NCBI GenBank assembly: GCA_027704905.1
Contig: CM051020.1
Span: 2,497,605 to 2,561,604 of the forward strand
Reading direction: 5' to 3'
DNA from: Muraenolepis orangiensis
Taxonomy: Eukaryota; Chordata; Actinopteri; Gadiformes; Muraenolepididae
Length of the DNA: 64,000 bases
Shown: positions 11,632-24,494 of the stretch, one piece after another
How the letters are laid out: each line of letters begins with the position of its first letter
How positions within the stretch are numbered: position 1 is the stretch's first letter
Notes under the pieces: generated by a model
The model's database searches: none
Seen by the model: the letters and a program-made list of their open reading frames with translations, nothing else
What the model was told of the DNA's origin: nothing
Program-made: the position numbers and the translations under genes

Positions 11632-12323
11632 TCCTCCACCTGAGGTCTGAGGGGTACTGCTGGTGTCTGAGAGGTCCTCCTGGTGTCTGAGAGGTCCTCC
11701 TGGGGTCTGAGAGGTACTGAGGGGTCTGAGAGGTCCTCCTGGTGTCTGAGAGGTCCTCCTGGGGTCTGAGAGGTACTGAGGGGTCTGAGAGGTCCTCCTG
11801 GGGTCTGAGAGGTCCACCTGAGGTCTGAGGGGTACTGCTGGTGTCTGAGAGGTCCTCCTGGTGTCTGAGAGGTCCTCCTGGGGTCTGAGAGGTACTGAGG
11901 GGTCTGAGAGGTCCTCCTGGTGTCTGAGAGGTCCTCCTGGGGTCTGAGGGGTACTGAGGGGTACTGGGGGTCTGAGGGGTACTGGGGGGTCTGAGGGGTC
12001 TGAGGGGTACTGGGGGGTCTGAGGGGTCTGAGGGGTACTGGGGGTCTGAGGGGTACTGAGGGGTACTGGGGGGTCTGAGGGGTACTGGGGGGTCTGAGGG
12101 GTACTGAGGGGTCTGAGGGGTACTGGGGGGTCTGAGGGGTACTGGGGGGTCTGAGGGGTACTGGGGGGTCTGAGGGGTCTGAGGGGTACTGGGGGGTCTG
12201 AGCGGTACTGAGGGGTACTGGGGGGTCTGAGGGGTACTGGGGGGTCTGAGGGGTACTGAGGGGTACTGAGGGGTCTGAGAGGTACTGAGGGGTACTGGGG
12301 GGTCTGAGGGGTACTGGGGGGTC
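11632..12323 (-). repeat. G-rich minisatellite (GGTCTGAGGGGTACTGGGG)
   Basis: About 690 bp of units mixing GGTCTGAGAGGTCCTCCTG and GGTCTGAGGGGTACTGGGG. The left part shows a higher-order order of variants. The long open frames (PQTPQYPSDP-like) are repeat artefacts. Confidence 0.95.
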
Positions 12324-12735
12324 AACATAATTGCAGAAAACAATTACACACCTTACACCACGTTTCCCAAATTCCACCTCCAGTCAGTGTCTGCTCCACA
12401 GGAGGTCATCGTACCATGGAACAGAGAGAGACTGATGCATTGATTTTAATTATGTCCACATGGTTTATAACTAAGCATTAAAGCTGGATATATTAGGAAG
12501 TTAATAAGGCATTATAAATATATTATTAGGCCTATCGGCCTAATAATTTATGTTATGTTATGTTATATAGTGCACTACTGTTATTTATGTTTATGTTGCA
12601 TAAAATGCAACAGCATTTAATAAAAAATATAAAAAATTATATATAGGGGAGCCCTGACCTCAATCCAGTGGTTCCTGGGCTGAAAAAGTTATCCTGACCT
12701 AGACTGTTCAGAAACACAATATCGCCGCCTAGTGG

Positions 12736-12738
<3 letters not shown>
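12324..12738. other. Intergenic, AT-rich
   Basis: Includes a short (TTATG)n run near 12548. No gene seen. Confidence 0.6.
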
Positions 12739-12786
<48 letters not shown>

Positions 12787-12799
12787 ACACACACACACC
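12739..12799 (+). repeat. (CA)n microsatellite
   Basis: About 30 CA units with one interruption. Confidence 0.95.
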
Positions 12800-13044
12800 G
12801 TTTTTAAAGGAATTCAGTGGTTAATTGTCAAGAGCCAATCCAGGTGGAGGTATGGGCTCCACTGAGGGCCCTCACCTGTATCTCTAACTGGATGTTATTA
12901 GGTAGGTGTCTACAACCAGGTGGGACCTCACACCTAATGGGTCAATGGTGCTCATCATAAGCCTGAACACTGCCTTTCCCCCTTGGCTTTTCACCAAGGC
13001 GTCGTTGGAGGACAAGCACAGGTGTCACAGCTATGGGTTTGCTC

Positions 13045-14747
13045 CTTTATGTACCAAATCACTCCCTACTCCCTCCATAGTGATATAGTGATACATCACT
13101 CCCTACTCCCTACATAGTGATATAGTGATACATCACTCCCTACTCCCTACATAGTGATATAGTGATACATCACTCCCTACTCCCTACATAGTGATACATC
13201 ACTCCCTACTCCCTCCATAGTGATATAGTGATACATCACTCCCTACTCCCTCCATAGTGATATAGTGATACATCACTCCCTACTCCCTACATAGTGATAT
13301 AGTGATACATCACTCCCTACTCCCTACATAGTGATATAGTGATACATCACTCCCTACTCCCTCCATAGTGATATAGTGATACATCACTCCCTACTCCCTA
13401 CATAGTGATACATCACTCCCTACTCCCTCCATAGTGATATAGTGATACATCACTCCCTACTCCCTCCATAGTGATATAGTGATACATCACTCCCTACTCC
13501 CTACATAGTGATATAGTGATACATCACTCCCTACTCCCTACATAGTGATATAGTGATACATCACTCCCTACTCCCTCCATAGTGATATAGTGATACATCA
13601 CTCCCTACTCCCTCCATAGTGATATAGTGATACATCACTCCCTACTCCCACCATAGTGATATAGTGATACATCACTCCCTACTCCCTACATAGTGATATA
13701 GTGATACATCACTCCCTATATAGTGATATAGTGATACATCACTCCCTACATAGTGATATAGTGATACATCACTCCCTACTCCCTACATAGTGATATAGTG
13801 ATACATCACTCCCTACATAGTGATATAGTGATACATCACTCCCTACTCCCTACATAGTGATATAGTGATACATCACTCCCTACTCCCTACATAGTGATAT
13901 AGTGTTAAATCACTCCCTACTCCCTACTCCCTACATAGTGATACATCACTCCCTACTCCCTCCATAGTGATATAGTGATACATCACTCCCTACTCCCTAC
14001 ATAGTGATATAGTGATACATCACTCCCTACTCCCTACATAGTGATATAGTGATACATCACTCCCTACTCCCTACATAGTGATATAGTGATACATCACTCC
14101 CTACTCCCTCCATAGTGATATAGTGATACATCACTCCCTACTCCCTACATAGTGATATAGTGATACATCACTCCCTACTCCCTACATAGTGATATAGTGA
14201 TACATCACTCCCTACTTCCTACATAGTGATATAGTGATACATCACTCCCTACTCCCTACATAGTGCACTACATAGTGATACATCACTCCCTACTCCCTAC
14301 ATAGTGCACTACATAGTGATACATCACTCCCTACTCCCTACATAGTGCACTACATAGTGATATAGTGATACATCACTCCCTACTCCCTCCATAGTGATAT
14401 AGTGATACATCACTCCCTACTCCCTACATAGTGCACTACATAGTGATATAGTGATACATCACTCCCTACTCCCTACATAGTGATATAGTGATACATCACT
14501 CCCTACTCCCTACATAGTGATATAGTGATACATCACTCCCTACTCCCTCCATAGTGATATAGTGATACATCACTCCCTACTCCCTACATAGTGCACTACA
14601 TAGTGATATAGTGATACATCACTCCCTACTCCCTACATAGTGATATAGTGATACATCACTCCCTACTCCCTACATAGTGATATAGTGATACATCACTCCC
14701 TACTCCCTCCATAGTGATATAGTGATACATCACTCCCTACTCCCTAT
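13045..14747 (+). repeat. 38-bp satellite-like array, about 1.7 kb
   Basis: Units carry TAGTGATATAGTGATACATC followed by ACTCCCTACTCCCTACA, about 45 copies. Variants include TCCATAG for ACATAG, a shortened unit lacking the second CTCCCTA, and units with an inserted GTGCACTACATA that cluster at 14260-14620. Each unit holds the near-palindrome AGTGATACATCACT. Confidence 0.97.
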
Positions 14748-15395
14748 ATCATTCCTCCAAGTACAGCAGGACAGGCGGTGGTCCTGAGGAAGGACCAAGG
14801 CCCTGTCCTCCCTGGTTTGTCCGCCTGAGGCTGAGGCTGAGGCTGAGGCTGCCGTCTCAGAGGCAGTTCCCTCAGGGGCTCCTCCTCCCTCAGGGGCTCC
14901 TCTCACATTTGCCCTTTGGCCTGTGTTTTTTTCCAAAGCAAAGAAGTAAAATTCTTAAATATAACTAATAATTGTAGTATGATTAGTTCAAAATGTGTCT
15001 TAAGTAAAAATCATCTAATTTCACAACATTATGTAACCAATAAACAACACACTGTATTGGGCTGTAGTCACTGAGGTGAGGTCAGTACATATAACGGTAT
15101 ATAATGTCTTCTTCCATTTACATAATCCATTGTCCTATACAGATTTAACACGACATTGTGATACTATATGATAATTGAATATTGATCTAAAATGTGCCAA
15201 ATGCTGACTCTTGATTTCTCTGATTCTCGACTTCCTCTTTCTTTCTACACAAATCTACCATATCAACAATAACAAAAGCTATTGGAACATCACATGTGTG
15301 CAAATATAAATATACAAAACTACTTTTAGTTAGTTTTAGGGCACACAACCACTTGGTTTAGGTTTAGGATCCCTGGCAGAAAGCCCTGAAGGTCC
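14748..15395. other. Upstream flank of snx16
   Basis: Holds four GGCTGA units near 14828-14850 and AT-rich DNA from 14936. No gene is supported. Confidence 0.5.
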
Positions 15396-15398
15396 CTG

Positions 15399-15417
15399 CA
15401 GCGCCCTCTGGTGGCGG
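15399..15417 (-). promoter_or_regulatory. CTCF-like site upstream of snx16
   Basis: The minus strand reads CCGCCACCAGAGGGCGCTG, very close to the vertebrate CTCF core CCACNAGRKGGCGC. It lies about 145 bp before the donor of the putative first exon of snx16. Binding is inferred from sequence only. Confidence 0.55.
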
Positions 15418-15439
15418 CCCCACGCCTAGCAGGGCTTCT

Positions 15440-15562
15440 AGCGGGGCTCTGTGGACGATGCGGAAAGGGAAGCGTCCGTGTTGTTGTTGTGCCTCATCGT
15501 TATGACTCGGCTGTCCTTCGTTTGGGGGGTAATTGTGGTTTCTGTGGAGTAGAGGCTCAATG
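15440..15562 (+). promoter_or_regulatory. snx16: Probable snx16 promoter and first non-coding exon
   Basis: A CpG-containing, GC-moderate stretch ends in a good splice donor (CTCAATG|GTAAGT, intron from 15563). The transcription start is not visible, so the left limit is arbitrary. It is 0.7 kb before the acceptor of the coding exon at 16276. A (TA)n run at 15590-15615 follows in the intron. Confidence 0.5.
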
Positions 15563-15583
15563 GTAAGTTGTGCTTTGAATGTG

Positions 15584-15618
<35 letters not shown>

Positions 15619-16456
15619 TACATAAATAGTTATCATGCGGTAAATTGAGCATGGTACCTTACACTGAGGGGGATAGGCTAGCTAATTAGCTTTATAAAAC
15701 ATGTCATGCTTTCGAGTAATAACGGTTCGATTCATACGTATTGAATCATTAAATCGTTATATATATTATCATTATATATTTTCAATTTTCCCCCCACCGG
15801 CTTGATGTAGTTCTCTTTTTGTTATGGTCTTGTAAGTACAGTTATAGAAACAAGACAATCTAACGTTAGTTCCCAACTTTTAGTGAGTTGTGTCTCTTTG
15901 CTGTTAATTAGTTGCTCCTTTTATACCAATTAGAGTCACAAGGTGGAAGTACACACATAAGACAGTTATTTAATTAGTCTTATTCTTATTCTTCTTAGGA
16001 CTTGCATTGTCAATCGTGCCTTCCCGCATTCAAAGAACAGCAGACATTAAGGTCCTTTCTACTACACATGTTGATGAATTATGTATGGAACTCTGCTCAT
16101 TGGGTCAATAATTCATATTCCCTGGATGTGGGTTGCCCTCATTTTCCAACACACTTCATTTGACAATATACTGGGGTGGATACTGAAATGGAAAGTGTGT
16201 GTGTGTGTGTGTGTGTGTGGGGGGGGGGGGGCATGGTATGGTTTAGTTAATGTCCTTATTGATTGTCTCTTCCAGGTTGAGGTTGGACTGTGCTGAGTTG
16301 CGGTTCCTTGTGGGTCCCCTTGGTTCCTCCCAAGCCCCCTCACCGTAGAGCCACACTCTGGGGAGGGGGAGCCGTCTGAAGGAGACACCAAGCTCAGCCC
16401 GCCCTGAGGAGCGCCCTGAGGAGCGCCGTTCGTCCCGAGAGCGGGGGTCGGGGACG

Positions 16457-16786
16457 ATGGCCGCCCCCTTCGTGCCGGTCCCCGTGCCCATGGACAGAGG
16501 CCTGTGTGGGGGAGCAAGCAAGCCCCGGCGCCCGCCAAGGGCCTCCTCGCTGGGGAGCGTCTCCGGCAGCGGGGACCGGGGCAGGACGGGGTCCAAAGAC
16601 CGGGGGAACAGGAGCCGGACCCCGCCCCCTCTCCAGAGCCCCTTGGCCCGGATCAATGGTGGCGGGCCAGAGGCGGCGGTGGAGTACTCTAGCTGCCCCC
16701 GGTCGGCCTCGGACCCGGCTGACGCTCGGCCCGCCACCCCCACCCTGATGGGCTACGAGGTCATGGAGGAGAGGGCCAAGTTCACG
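16457..16786 (+). CDS. snx16: snx16 coding exon 1 (N-terminus, start of PX)
   Basis: The acceptor TCTCTTCCAG ends at 16275; 181 bases of 5' UTR without an ATG follow. The start ATG has A at -3 and G at +4 (GGGACGATGG). The exon encodes 110 codons, MAAPFVPVPVPMDRG through GYEVMEERAKFT, and ends in phase 0 at ACG|GTAAGA. The N-terminal MA-P-VPVP-P pattern, the Ser/Arg/Pro-rich linker and the TPTLMGYEVMEERAKFT block match SNX16. The exon is strongly GC-rich, and long open frames on the other strand here are shadows. Confidence 0.95.
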
Positions 16787-18077
16787 GTAAGATGACCTCC
16801 ATTCTCTCTGGTCCAGGGTCTGTGAAGTGAGCCTGTTACATGACAGTAAAGTACAGTAAACATAAAAACATTTCAAGGTTGTGATACATTGATTTGATCA
16901 ATTCATTTAAAGATGTATGTTTAAAAATATATGTATGTATGTTTATAGACGTTGCTGTATGTGCTACTTAAACAAAAATAGTCGGATATTAAAGCTACTT
17001 TTAATGTAAAAGCTACATGCTTTTCTCTTCAACACACAAAGGCAAATCTATTTGTATTGTGTGTGAACCCAGAAGGAGCTTGTTCTCCATCAGGAGGCCT
17101 ATCCTCCTTTCACTACAGACTAACACTAACTAACTAACAGGATGGAGGGGAAAAGGAGCCTTCCAGGGCAGAGTGTGTTTCTTACTGTAGGGAGGAAGCA
17201 GAGGCCTGAAGAGATTTGTGCTGAGGACTAAATAGATTGAGTGATTTGTGTGGGGGAAAAACCCAGGAAGGTGTGATGGCATTTGATCCAGACTACAACC
17301 AGACAAAACATGAGCCTGATGTCAGGAGAGCCTTACTGTGGAGGCCCTCTTTATAAGGACATGATCATCATTGAATTGGATTAATGGATAATCTAATCCT
17401 AACGTAAGGCTCTGTCAGGAATCCAGGGGATCCCAGTGGTTCCTATACCATGCCAGTAGTATAGGATCCCAGTGGTTCTTATAGGATCCCAGTGGTTCCT
17501 ATACCATGCCAGTGGTTCCTATACATAGGCTCCTATGGTGCCATGGTCTCACCTCCTTATTGCCGTTACTTGGGGCTTTTCTCTCTGACCTTTAACCTAT
17601 TGTATTCTTTCTGTCATTGAGGAGATGCTCTTTATGAATTGAGATGCATGTCCTTTTGAGGAGCAGGAAGGGTTAAGGGATGCAGGTAGAACCTCTCCTC
17701 CCTAACCACAAGAGTCCCCTTCAGAAAAGGTTCTTCTGTAGCTGTCTAGTCCTCGTAGGCTGGGTCTGGAGACTAGGGAGGTTCCTGGACACTCTGTGTC
17801 CTGATAACTGTATCATGGCTTCATACAGCCATGATATTATTAATATCTGATTAAAACTCATACATGGTTATTATTCTATATAATTAAAACACATACAGTA
17901 CATCCATGTTATTATTCTATATAATTAAAACACATACAGTACATCCATGTTATTATTCTATATAATTAAAACACATACAGTACATCCATGTTATATATAT
18001 ATACATGTCTCAAATCAACAACATCTGAATCTTATCTTGTTTGCCTAAGTGTTTCTTTGTGTGTTTCTTTGTTTAAG
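16787..18077 (+). other. snx16 intron, 1.3 kb
   Basis: AT-moderate with short direct repeats around 17440-17530 (CCAGTGGTTCCTATACCATG) and a roughly 46-bp triplicate at 17868-17990 (TTATTCTATATAATTAAAAC). No other gene seen. Confidence 0.8.
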
Positions 18078-18164
18078 GTGTATAAGGTCCTAGTGAAGAA
18101 GTCCCAGGAGGAGAGCTGGGTTGTGTTCAGAAGATACACAGACTTCTCACGGCTCAACGACAAG
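18078..18164 (+). CDS. snx16: snx16 coding exon 2 (PX domain)
   Basis: The acceptor TTTGTTTAAG ends at 18077. The exon encodes 29 codons, phase 0 to 0, from VYKVLVKKSQEES to RRYTDFSRLNDK, then AAG|GTGGGG. The Arg-Arg-Tyr-Thr-Asp-Phe motif is the PX phosphoinositide-binding site. Confidence 0.96.
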
Positions 18165-19904
18165 GTGGGGGCTTCATGCTTGTGTTGTGGGATCTCAAAG
18201 CAGGTTCCATAACGAGGCCTTCATCCCAGAGGTGTGAGAGAATGGACCAAAACAGGTGGAGCTGGTTAATGATAGGGTTAGGGTCCATAACTAACCACCT
18301 GTGTTCTCCCTCCTGGGATCCCTCTGTGATAAAGGCCTAGTATCAGTATTGACTTGTTCTACCAACCAGTCTGGGATTGTACTTGTTGTTCTTTATGGAC
18401 CAAAGCCCTCCTGAGATGTTCTCAAACCTGGTGGCCTCTGACCTCTGAGCTTACCAACAAGGCTTTTTACAAGTCATGTTTTGCTTGAGGATCAAATACT
18501 TATTTCACTCGATCAAATGCAAATTAATTTATAACGTTTATATATTGTTTTTCCAGATTTTCGGTTGATATTCTGTCTCTGTTATAAATGAAAGGCGGTT
18601 AATTTCCTTGGAGGCAAACTTACACATTTTGTCAGGATGAAACCATTATTTCCCTCTCTGTACATGGGGGCCAATCCTGCCTCATGCCTTACATCATCGC
18701 TGATTATTATTATTATGAATGGCCAATCATTCATCAGCCCACATATCAAAAGGCTCTTTGCCACAATAGCTTGCATCTGATGAAATAACAGATGTTGGAT
18801 ATTATAAAATAATATCTAACAGAGCTATGGAACCTCTAAATATAGTTGTGTATTCCAGACTCTCCAGTTAGTGTTTCCTGTAGGTTGGCCTGTAGATGAG
18901 GGTGGGTCTGACCAGGCTGGAAAACAGACCTTGAAGCTTACTGTCGGAGTTCATAAAGTTGTAGCTCTGTGTGCGGTTGAAAGCAGCTGACAAAAGCTGA
19001 ATTCGAAACCTCAAATGTGCATTCCAACAGCACTTATATTAAGCTAATAAACTAAATCAGTTGATCAAATGAATTGATTTTTAACAAGTTGAAATGCCCA
19101 TTGAATGACCATTGATAGAATAACAACAAAATAAGTGTGGCCATTTGGTCTCACGACGGGATGAGAATGGGTTGAAGAGAATGGGTCCAAACACAGGATC
19201 GCATGGTAGTCTGTTGGCCTTCGGCGGCAAGGCTCTGATTAAAATAAGTAAAATCACTGCAGTTCAACAAGGTGTGCTCGGTGTGCTAGAGGCCGTAGAT
19301 ATGAATGTTTGACGTCCAAGAGTCTCCCAGGACCTACCTCAGCTCACTTTGGGTGTTTTGGTGTAATTACCGCTCCACAAAGAGCTAGTGTCTCAACTGA
19401 TGGATCTGTGCCAACCCAGGATGACAGGCCTCCATTCACCATGAAGAATAGGGAGGGTGGCAGACGACCACATATTTTAATGATGACAATAATGTAGAGC
19501 TGGTGATATACACTCTATGCCAGACTTATGGAATACTATTATTATTCTAATAATGTTTATGTATAGAACAAGCACTTGGAACTTGTCCTTCAGAGCTGAC
19601 CTGGCATATTGTCCAAAGCCAGACAGGAGTCTGGACGTGGAAGTGTTATGTGGAACAGGTTGGACTCATCCCATAATGAACAGGAGATGACAGGATGTCT
19701 TGGTGCACAATGGAGTGAGAGGAAGCTGTGACCCAGGGCGGTATCCAACACTAGAGCCAGTTATGTATGTCCTTCCTTTCCCCAGTGGGTTTGAAAGCCA
19801 TTGGGTCAATCCACCCAGGTTGACTTTTGTTTAACAGTTGTTATTAGTCACACACCTCCAGTCACTCTGTTTGTTTAGTTCCAGAGTCAATGCTGTGCGT
19901 AGAG

Positions 19905-20124
19905 GTAAGCCCCACCAGATCTAACTGGTAGCTCTCCACCAGATCTAACTGGTAGCTCCCCACCAGATCTAACTGGTAGCTCCCCAACAGATCTAACTGG
20001 TAGCTCTCCACCAGATCTAACTGGTAGCTCCCCACCAGATCTAACTGGTAGCTCCCCACCAGATCTAACTGGTAGCTCTCCACCAGATCTAACTGGTAGC
20101 TCTCCACCAGATCTAACTGGTAGC
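19905..20124 (+). repeat. 24-bp minisatellite (CCACCAGATCTAACTGGTAG)
   Basis: About nine units; 24 bp keeps the frame, so two minus-strand open frames (SYQLDLVG repeats) are artefacts. Each unit contains the imperfect palindrome ACCAGATCTAACTGGT. Confidence 0.95.
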
Positions 20125-22654
20125 TCAGACTCCTTCCCCCCCAAGAGAGGTGACAATTTTCATCTCCAAAGCTGGTCTGTGCCGCCTGGGTTTGTTAATT
20201 AAAAAAAGAGAATTGTCTTTGAGAGCAACTGAAACAATGGTACTCTGACACTAAATCACATTTCATGATCAACTGTCTCATAACAAATTCTAAACAATTA
20301 ATATGCTGACTGTCATCACATATCTTCAGAAGTCTGGAGTCATCGTCATGCAGATATGACCTGGAGGTCAACATGTCCTGGAGTCACTTTAGATGTTATC
20401 AAACAGCATGGCCACAGAGTCAAAAAGACAGGTCAACCTAAATCCACTGTAGTTTAATTATCAAGTAGATTCTCATGAAGATCTGACCCATAGCTTTAAG
20501 GGGTCAGAAGTCAAACTTAGACCATTTATTTTGAGCAAATGAGACTTATTGGTATTTCCTAGTATAAACATTGCATTCTTCAAGCCAACCAATGGTGAAT
20601 TCCAGGGCCTTGTGATGTTGTACTCTAGTGGTGTTTTGGGGTTGAGTAGTACCCAATAGAGCTGTCCTACATAGTGTTTCTCTTCTTGAGGTGGTCTGAG
20701 ATCAGGGTTGTGGTGAAGGTTAACTTGGATGACTGAGGGGCCTGTTGTTCATAGTAAATGGTGAACTTATTAACACCAGGATGGTCAGTGCAAGTATAAT
20801 CATTATTCATATTTCATTGATTTAATTTCAAGGCTCCTTATGTACAGAACAAAGAACACAGTGAAACTGGGTATAATCCTAATGGTACCGTGGTCTGTGA
20901 GGGGGGATGAAAGATGCAATATTTACTTCCTTGTTGGATGATCATAGATGGATTTGAGTGTAGAGGATTCAAAACAATAAATGCAACTTTATTTTATGAA
21001 TGGTTGCCTATAGTAGCGGTTGCCATCTGACCATTTGACCTTGTATCTTGTCTATCCGCCTCATAAAGATAACAATAAATACTCCTTGGCCCCCTTGGGT
21101 CTGAGCCAGTTGGGGGCTCATCAATAATCCTTAGGACACCCTCCTGTGAAGACCACATGTTTCTAGCCCACCCAGAGGCTGAGTTGCCGGGTTCCTGGCT
21201 TGGATAGTGGGTGTGGTGTGATGGAGAGACTCCGCCCCCTGGGGTCATTCAGCTGGGTTCCCATCTTTGACCTTTGGGACATGCGCCTGCACCCCCTGCA
21301 AAGACTGCCTGTTTCTAGCCTGCCCTGGGGCCCAGTTGAGGTCTCGTGGCATGACCCCTTGGGTCAGAGCCAGTCAGGGGCTCGTCAGAGGTTAGTCACC
21401 CAATTGTTGGTAATGTGGTAAACACCATGTTTTAATGGGGTTTCTGGGGTTTCTGACTTATTTTGAGATGGTTGAACATGAGTCCTCTCTGTCCCTCAGA
21501 AACAGCACAAGAGGTTTAACTTTCCTTCAGAGTTTTTAGCTCATCCATAGATTCTGGACTAAAGTCATCTTCCTAACTATCTAACTGTCTGGTGAAAATG
21601 TTTTAGTGGATCAATCCCTCTGGTGTTGTTTAAGATGGGTCTTTAAATGACTGATGAGACTTTTATCATTTAGTGTTTGCTGGAATCCACACACAGGACA
21701 GATGAATGCCATCCTACCTGACCTTCACTTGGCACAGCTGTATGGAACCGTGTTGGAGGAAGTTTTAATGCATTTATTGACTGCAATGCGCAGATGATAG
21801 AAACAAGGCAATAGACTGAGGAAAGACTGCTACGATGCTGAGGATAGTGTTCAAGCAACTGTGCCTTTTGATCACACACGTTTTCAATCACATTTTAGTA
21901 ATTATACATATTAAATGTCTATCAAGCCAATTGTTCAACATCAACATACCACATTTAAAAGTTAATTGTAAAATATCTGGGGGGTATTTAGCACTCAATC
22001 TCTAAATGTGTCTAACCTAGATTAGGTAGCTTATGCATGTTTTGCTGACTATTTAAACGGGCTCGGTAACACCTCTGCAGCTAAATAGAATCCTTACTTA
22101 TCCATAGAAACAAAAACTAATATTCAAAACAGTCCTCATATCACAAAACAAAAAAGATACAAAAAGCTACTTCCATGCCCTTGGATGTAGAAGGGAGAAC
22201 CCGTGAAAGAGACATGGAGCACCTCACCAGGGTTCACCTTAACCTTAAGACATGGAGCACCTCACCACAGACCAACATCAGTGATGGAGCGCTGTACATT
22301 CTACAAATCAATGTGGTTGAGCCCAGAAAACGAGTAATCAGATGAATTCAGATGATTCGCATGAATGAACTATTACTATACACCACACATTTACTTTGAC
22401 AGACATTAACTGTTCAGGTTTACAGTGTTCCGTTGGCATGGTCTGTGCCATCGATGGTTTTGATGTTTGGCCACAAAGCTGATCCAACCTCCTCCTTAAC
22501 TCCATCCAAACTGCTCCTACAGCCTCACCCTCCCTTGTTTACTACAGGTAGTGGAAGGAGTCTGAGCACAGTTGCCATTGCCTCCTATTGTTCTCCAAGT
22601 CACAACTGTTTTATGAGTTGGATGAGGTCTATTTACTTTATCACTGTACTTAAA

Positions 22655-22865
22655 TCAGGAGGATTGAATCCTCTTTATTGGTCACATGTCCACACAGTGA
22701 AATGAGTTCCTCTCATTGAACCCATCCTAGTGTGAGGAGCAGTGGACAGTTATTGTATACACAGTGGAGGGGTCTGGTGCCTTGCTCATGGGCACTGAGG
22801 CAGTACCCAGGTGGGACTTGAACCAGAGACCTGCTGGTTCCCCTTGACCAAACTGGCTGCTCAGT
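22655..22865 (-). repeat. Teleost dispersed repeat (SINE or LINE 3' tail-like)
   Basis: Words such as CAGTGAAATGAGTTCCTCTC, GTGAGGAGCAGTGGACAG and GTGCCTTGCTCATGGGCACT recur widely in fish genomes as part of a tail shared by interspersed repeats. Recognised from memory of the pattern; the family is not named. Confidence 0.45.
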
Positions 22866-23560
22866 GTCATTTTGTACATGGAGGTCATGATTGGCTTTTG
22901 TTCTCTGAACAAACGCTTACTCTCTGACTGGTGGCCATACAGAATCTGCTCAAATATTCTATTCTGAATGACTAAAACGCCACCCAATCCATGGGCAGCC
23001 AGATTGTCAGTAGACACACAACATATGGTACCACATTGACCAAGAGAGGGGATTCACCATCCCAGAATGTGAACATATCCGTATTTCTCTTAAATTAATG
23101 CCAGCATACACTCCTTGACAGTCTCTGAGTCTGTAAATGTTTTTATTCTTTTTGGCTAATATCCATGCCCCTCGTAGTGATGCAGACGTAGCTCTTATCT
23201 TGTATCTTGTATCTCTCTTGCTCTGTACAAGCCCTAAACAGGGTGGACGTCTTAAAATGCCTTCTCAAGCTATGCTCTTTGCACACTGATATGGTCTCTT
23301 TAAAGAGTAAACATACTGGCCTCGCACAAACAGACATAAATAAATACTTCTCTGTCCATTCAGTGTTGAACTTCATCTTTAAAACAAATATGTAAGTAGA
23401 AAGAGGCATTTAGTCAAACTAAGCAGGAACGTGCCAACAGGCGCTGAGCAGATGAGAAGTGTGGAGAGACATGAGAGTAGAGAGCAGCTCATGCCTCATC
23501 CAGGACATTTTTAGCATGTTATTATGTGTAACAAAGGACCTGGCCCGACCCTGCCCCCGG

Positions 23561-23666
23561 GGCGGCCCCCTGCCCCAGGGCGGCCCCCTGCCCCAGGGCG
23601 GCCCCCTGCCCCAGGGCGGCCCCCTGCCCCAGGGCGGCCCCCTGCCCCAGGGCGGCCCCCTGCTGT
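23561..23666 (+). repeat. 18-bp GC-rich minisatellite (GGCGGCCCCCTGCCCCAG)
   Basis: Six near-identical units. Confidence 0.95.
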
Positions 23667-23876
23667 AGAGGAACTACTGACACCTTAGGTGTCTATTGTT
23701 GTTGGGCTGTAGAGACATGGGGCCTTTAGAGGAGTGACGTTAACCCGGTCCTAGGTACCTGATTGGCTGTGCCAGCTGATTTTGTGTTTGTTGTCAGGTG
23801 GCAATACAGGATTTAATACTAAGTTTAGGCAGACAAGGAAACAGTTTGTGCTGTCAGCTTCATATTTGAACCACAG

Positions 23877-24252
23877 GGGAACAGCGTGCCTCCCTTCACC
23901 AAACCACCATCACGCTGTCACAAGGGAACAGCGTGCCTCCCTTCACCAAACCACCGTCACGCTGTCACAAGGGAACAGCGTGCCTCCCTTCACCAAACCA
24001 CCATCACGCTGTCACAAGGGAACAGCGTGCCTCCCTTCACCAAACCACCATCACGCTGTCACAAGGGAACAGCGTGCCTCCCTTCACCAAACCACCGTCA
24101 CGCTGTCACAAGGGAACAGCGTGCCTCCCTTCACCAAACCACCATCACGCTGTCACAAGGGAACAGCGTGCCTCCCTTCACCAAACCACCATCACGCTGT
24201 CACAAGGGAACAGCGTGCCTCCCTTCACCAAACCACCATCACGCTGTCACAT
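23877..24252 (+). repeat. 47-bp minisatellite, eight copies
   Basis: Units begin GGGAACAGCGTGCCTCCCTT. They differ mainly at one position (CCACCATCACG versus CCACCGTCACG). All forward frames are open, so the three long frames here are artefacts. Confidence 0.95.
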
Positions 24253-24405
24253 GCAAAGCGCCAATAAGCTGCAGATCAGATGATGCACACACAGCAGCGT
24301 TACACGTCACAGAAGTTTACATTATTGATCAGTGAATACAACTTTATTATTTTTTAGCAAATGGGAAGTTTCCTCAAAGTCCACACATTGTGCCTTTAAT
24401 CCATG

Positions 24406-24494
24406 CACTCCTTCAGAGAAGGAGTGCATGTGTCACCGTGGTGGACACATGTTGTCCTTCTCTGAAGGAGTGCATGTGTCCACCGCGGTGACAC
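24406..24494. repeat. Inverted repeat and palindrome cluster
   Basis: CACTCCTTC-AGA-GAAGGAGTG (24406-24426) is a perfect 9-bp-arm palindrome. The 22-bp arm at 24430-24451 is complementary to 24473-24494 with one mismatch. See findings. Confidence 0.9.

Noticed and set aside
12718..12736. CGCCGCCTAGTGGAGC as another CTCF site
   Set aside because: Only part of the core matches; too weak to list.
13045..14747. CRISPR-like regular repeats
   Set aside because: Eukaryotic satellite: units are contiguous with no unique spacers.
16113..16876. Long minus-strand frames opposite the snx16 first coding exon
   Set aside because: GC-rich shadow of a real exon; no family resemblance.
23782..24335. Three overlapping frames of PSPNHHHAVTREQRASLHQ repeats
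   Set aside because: 47-bp minisatellite; frames are artefacts.
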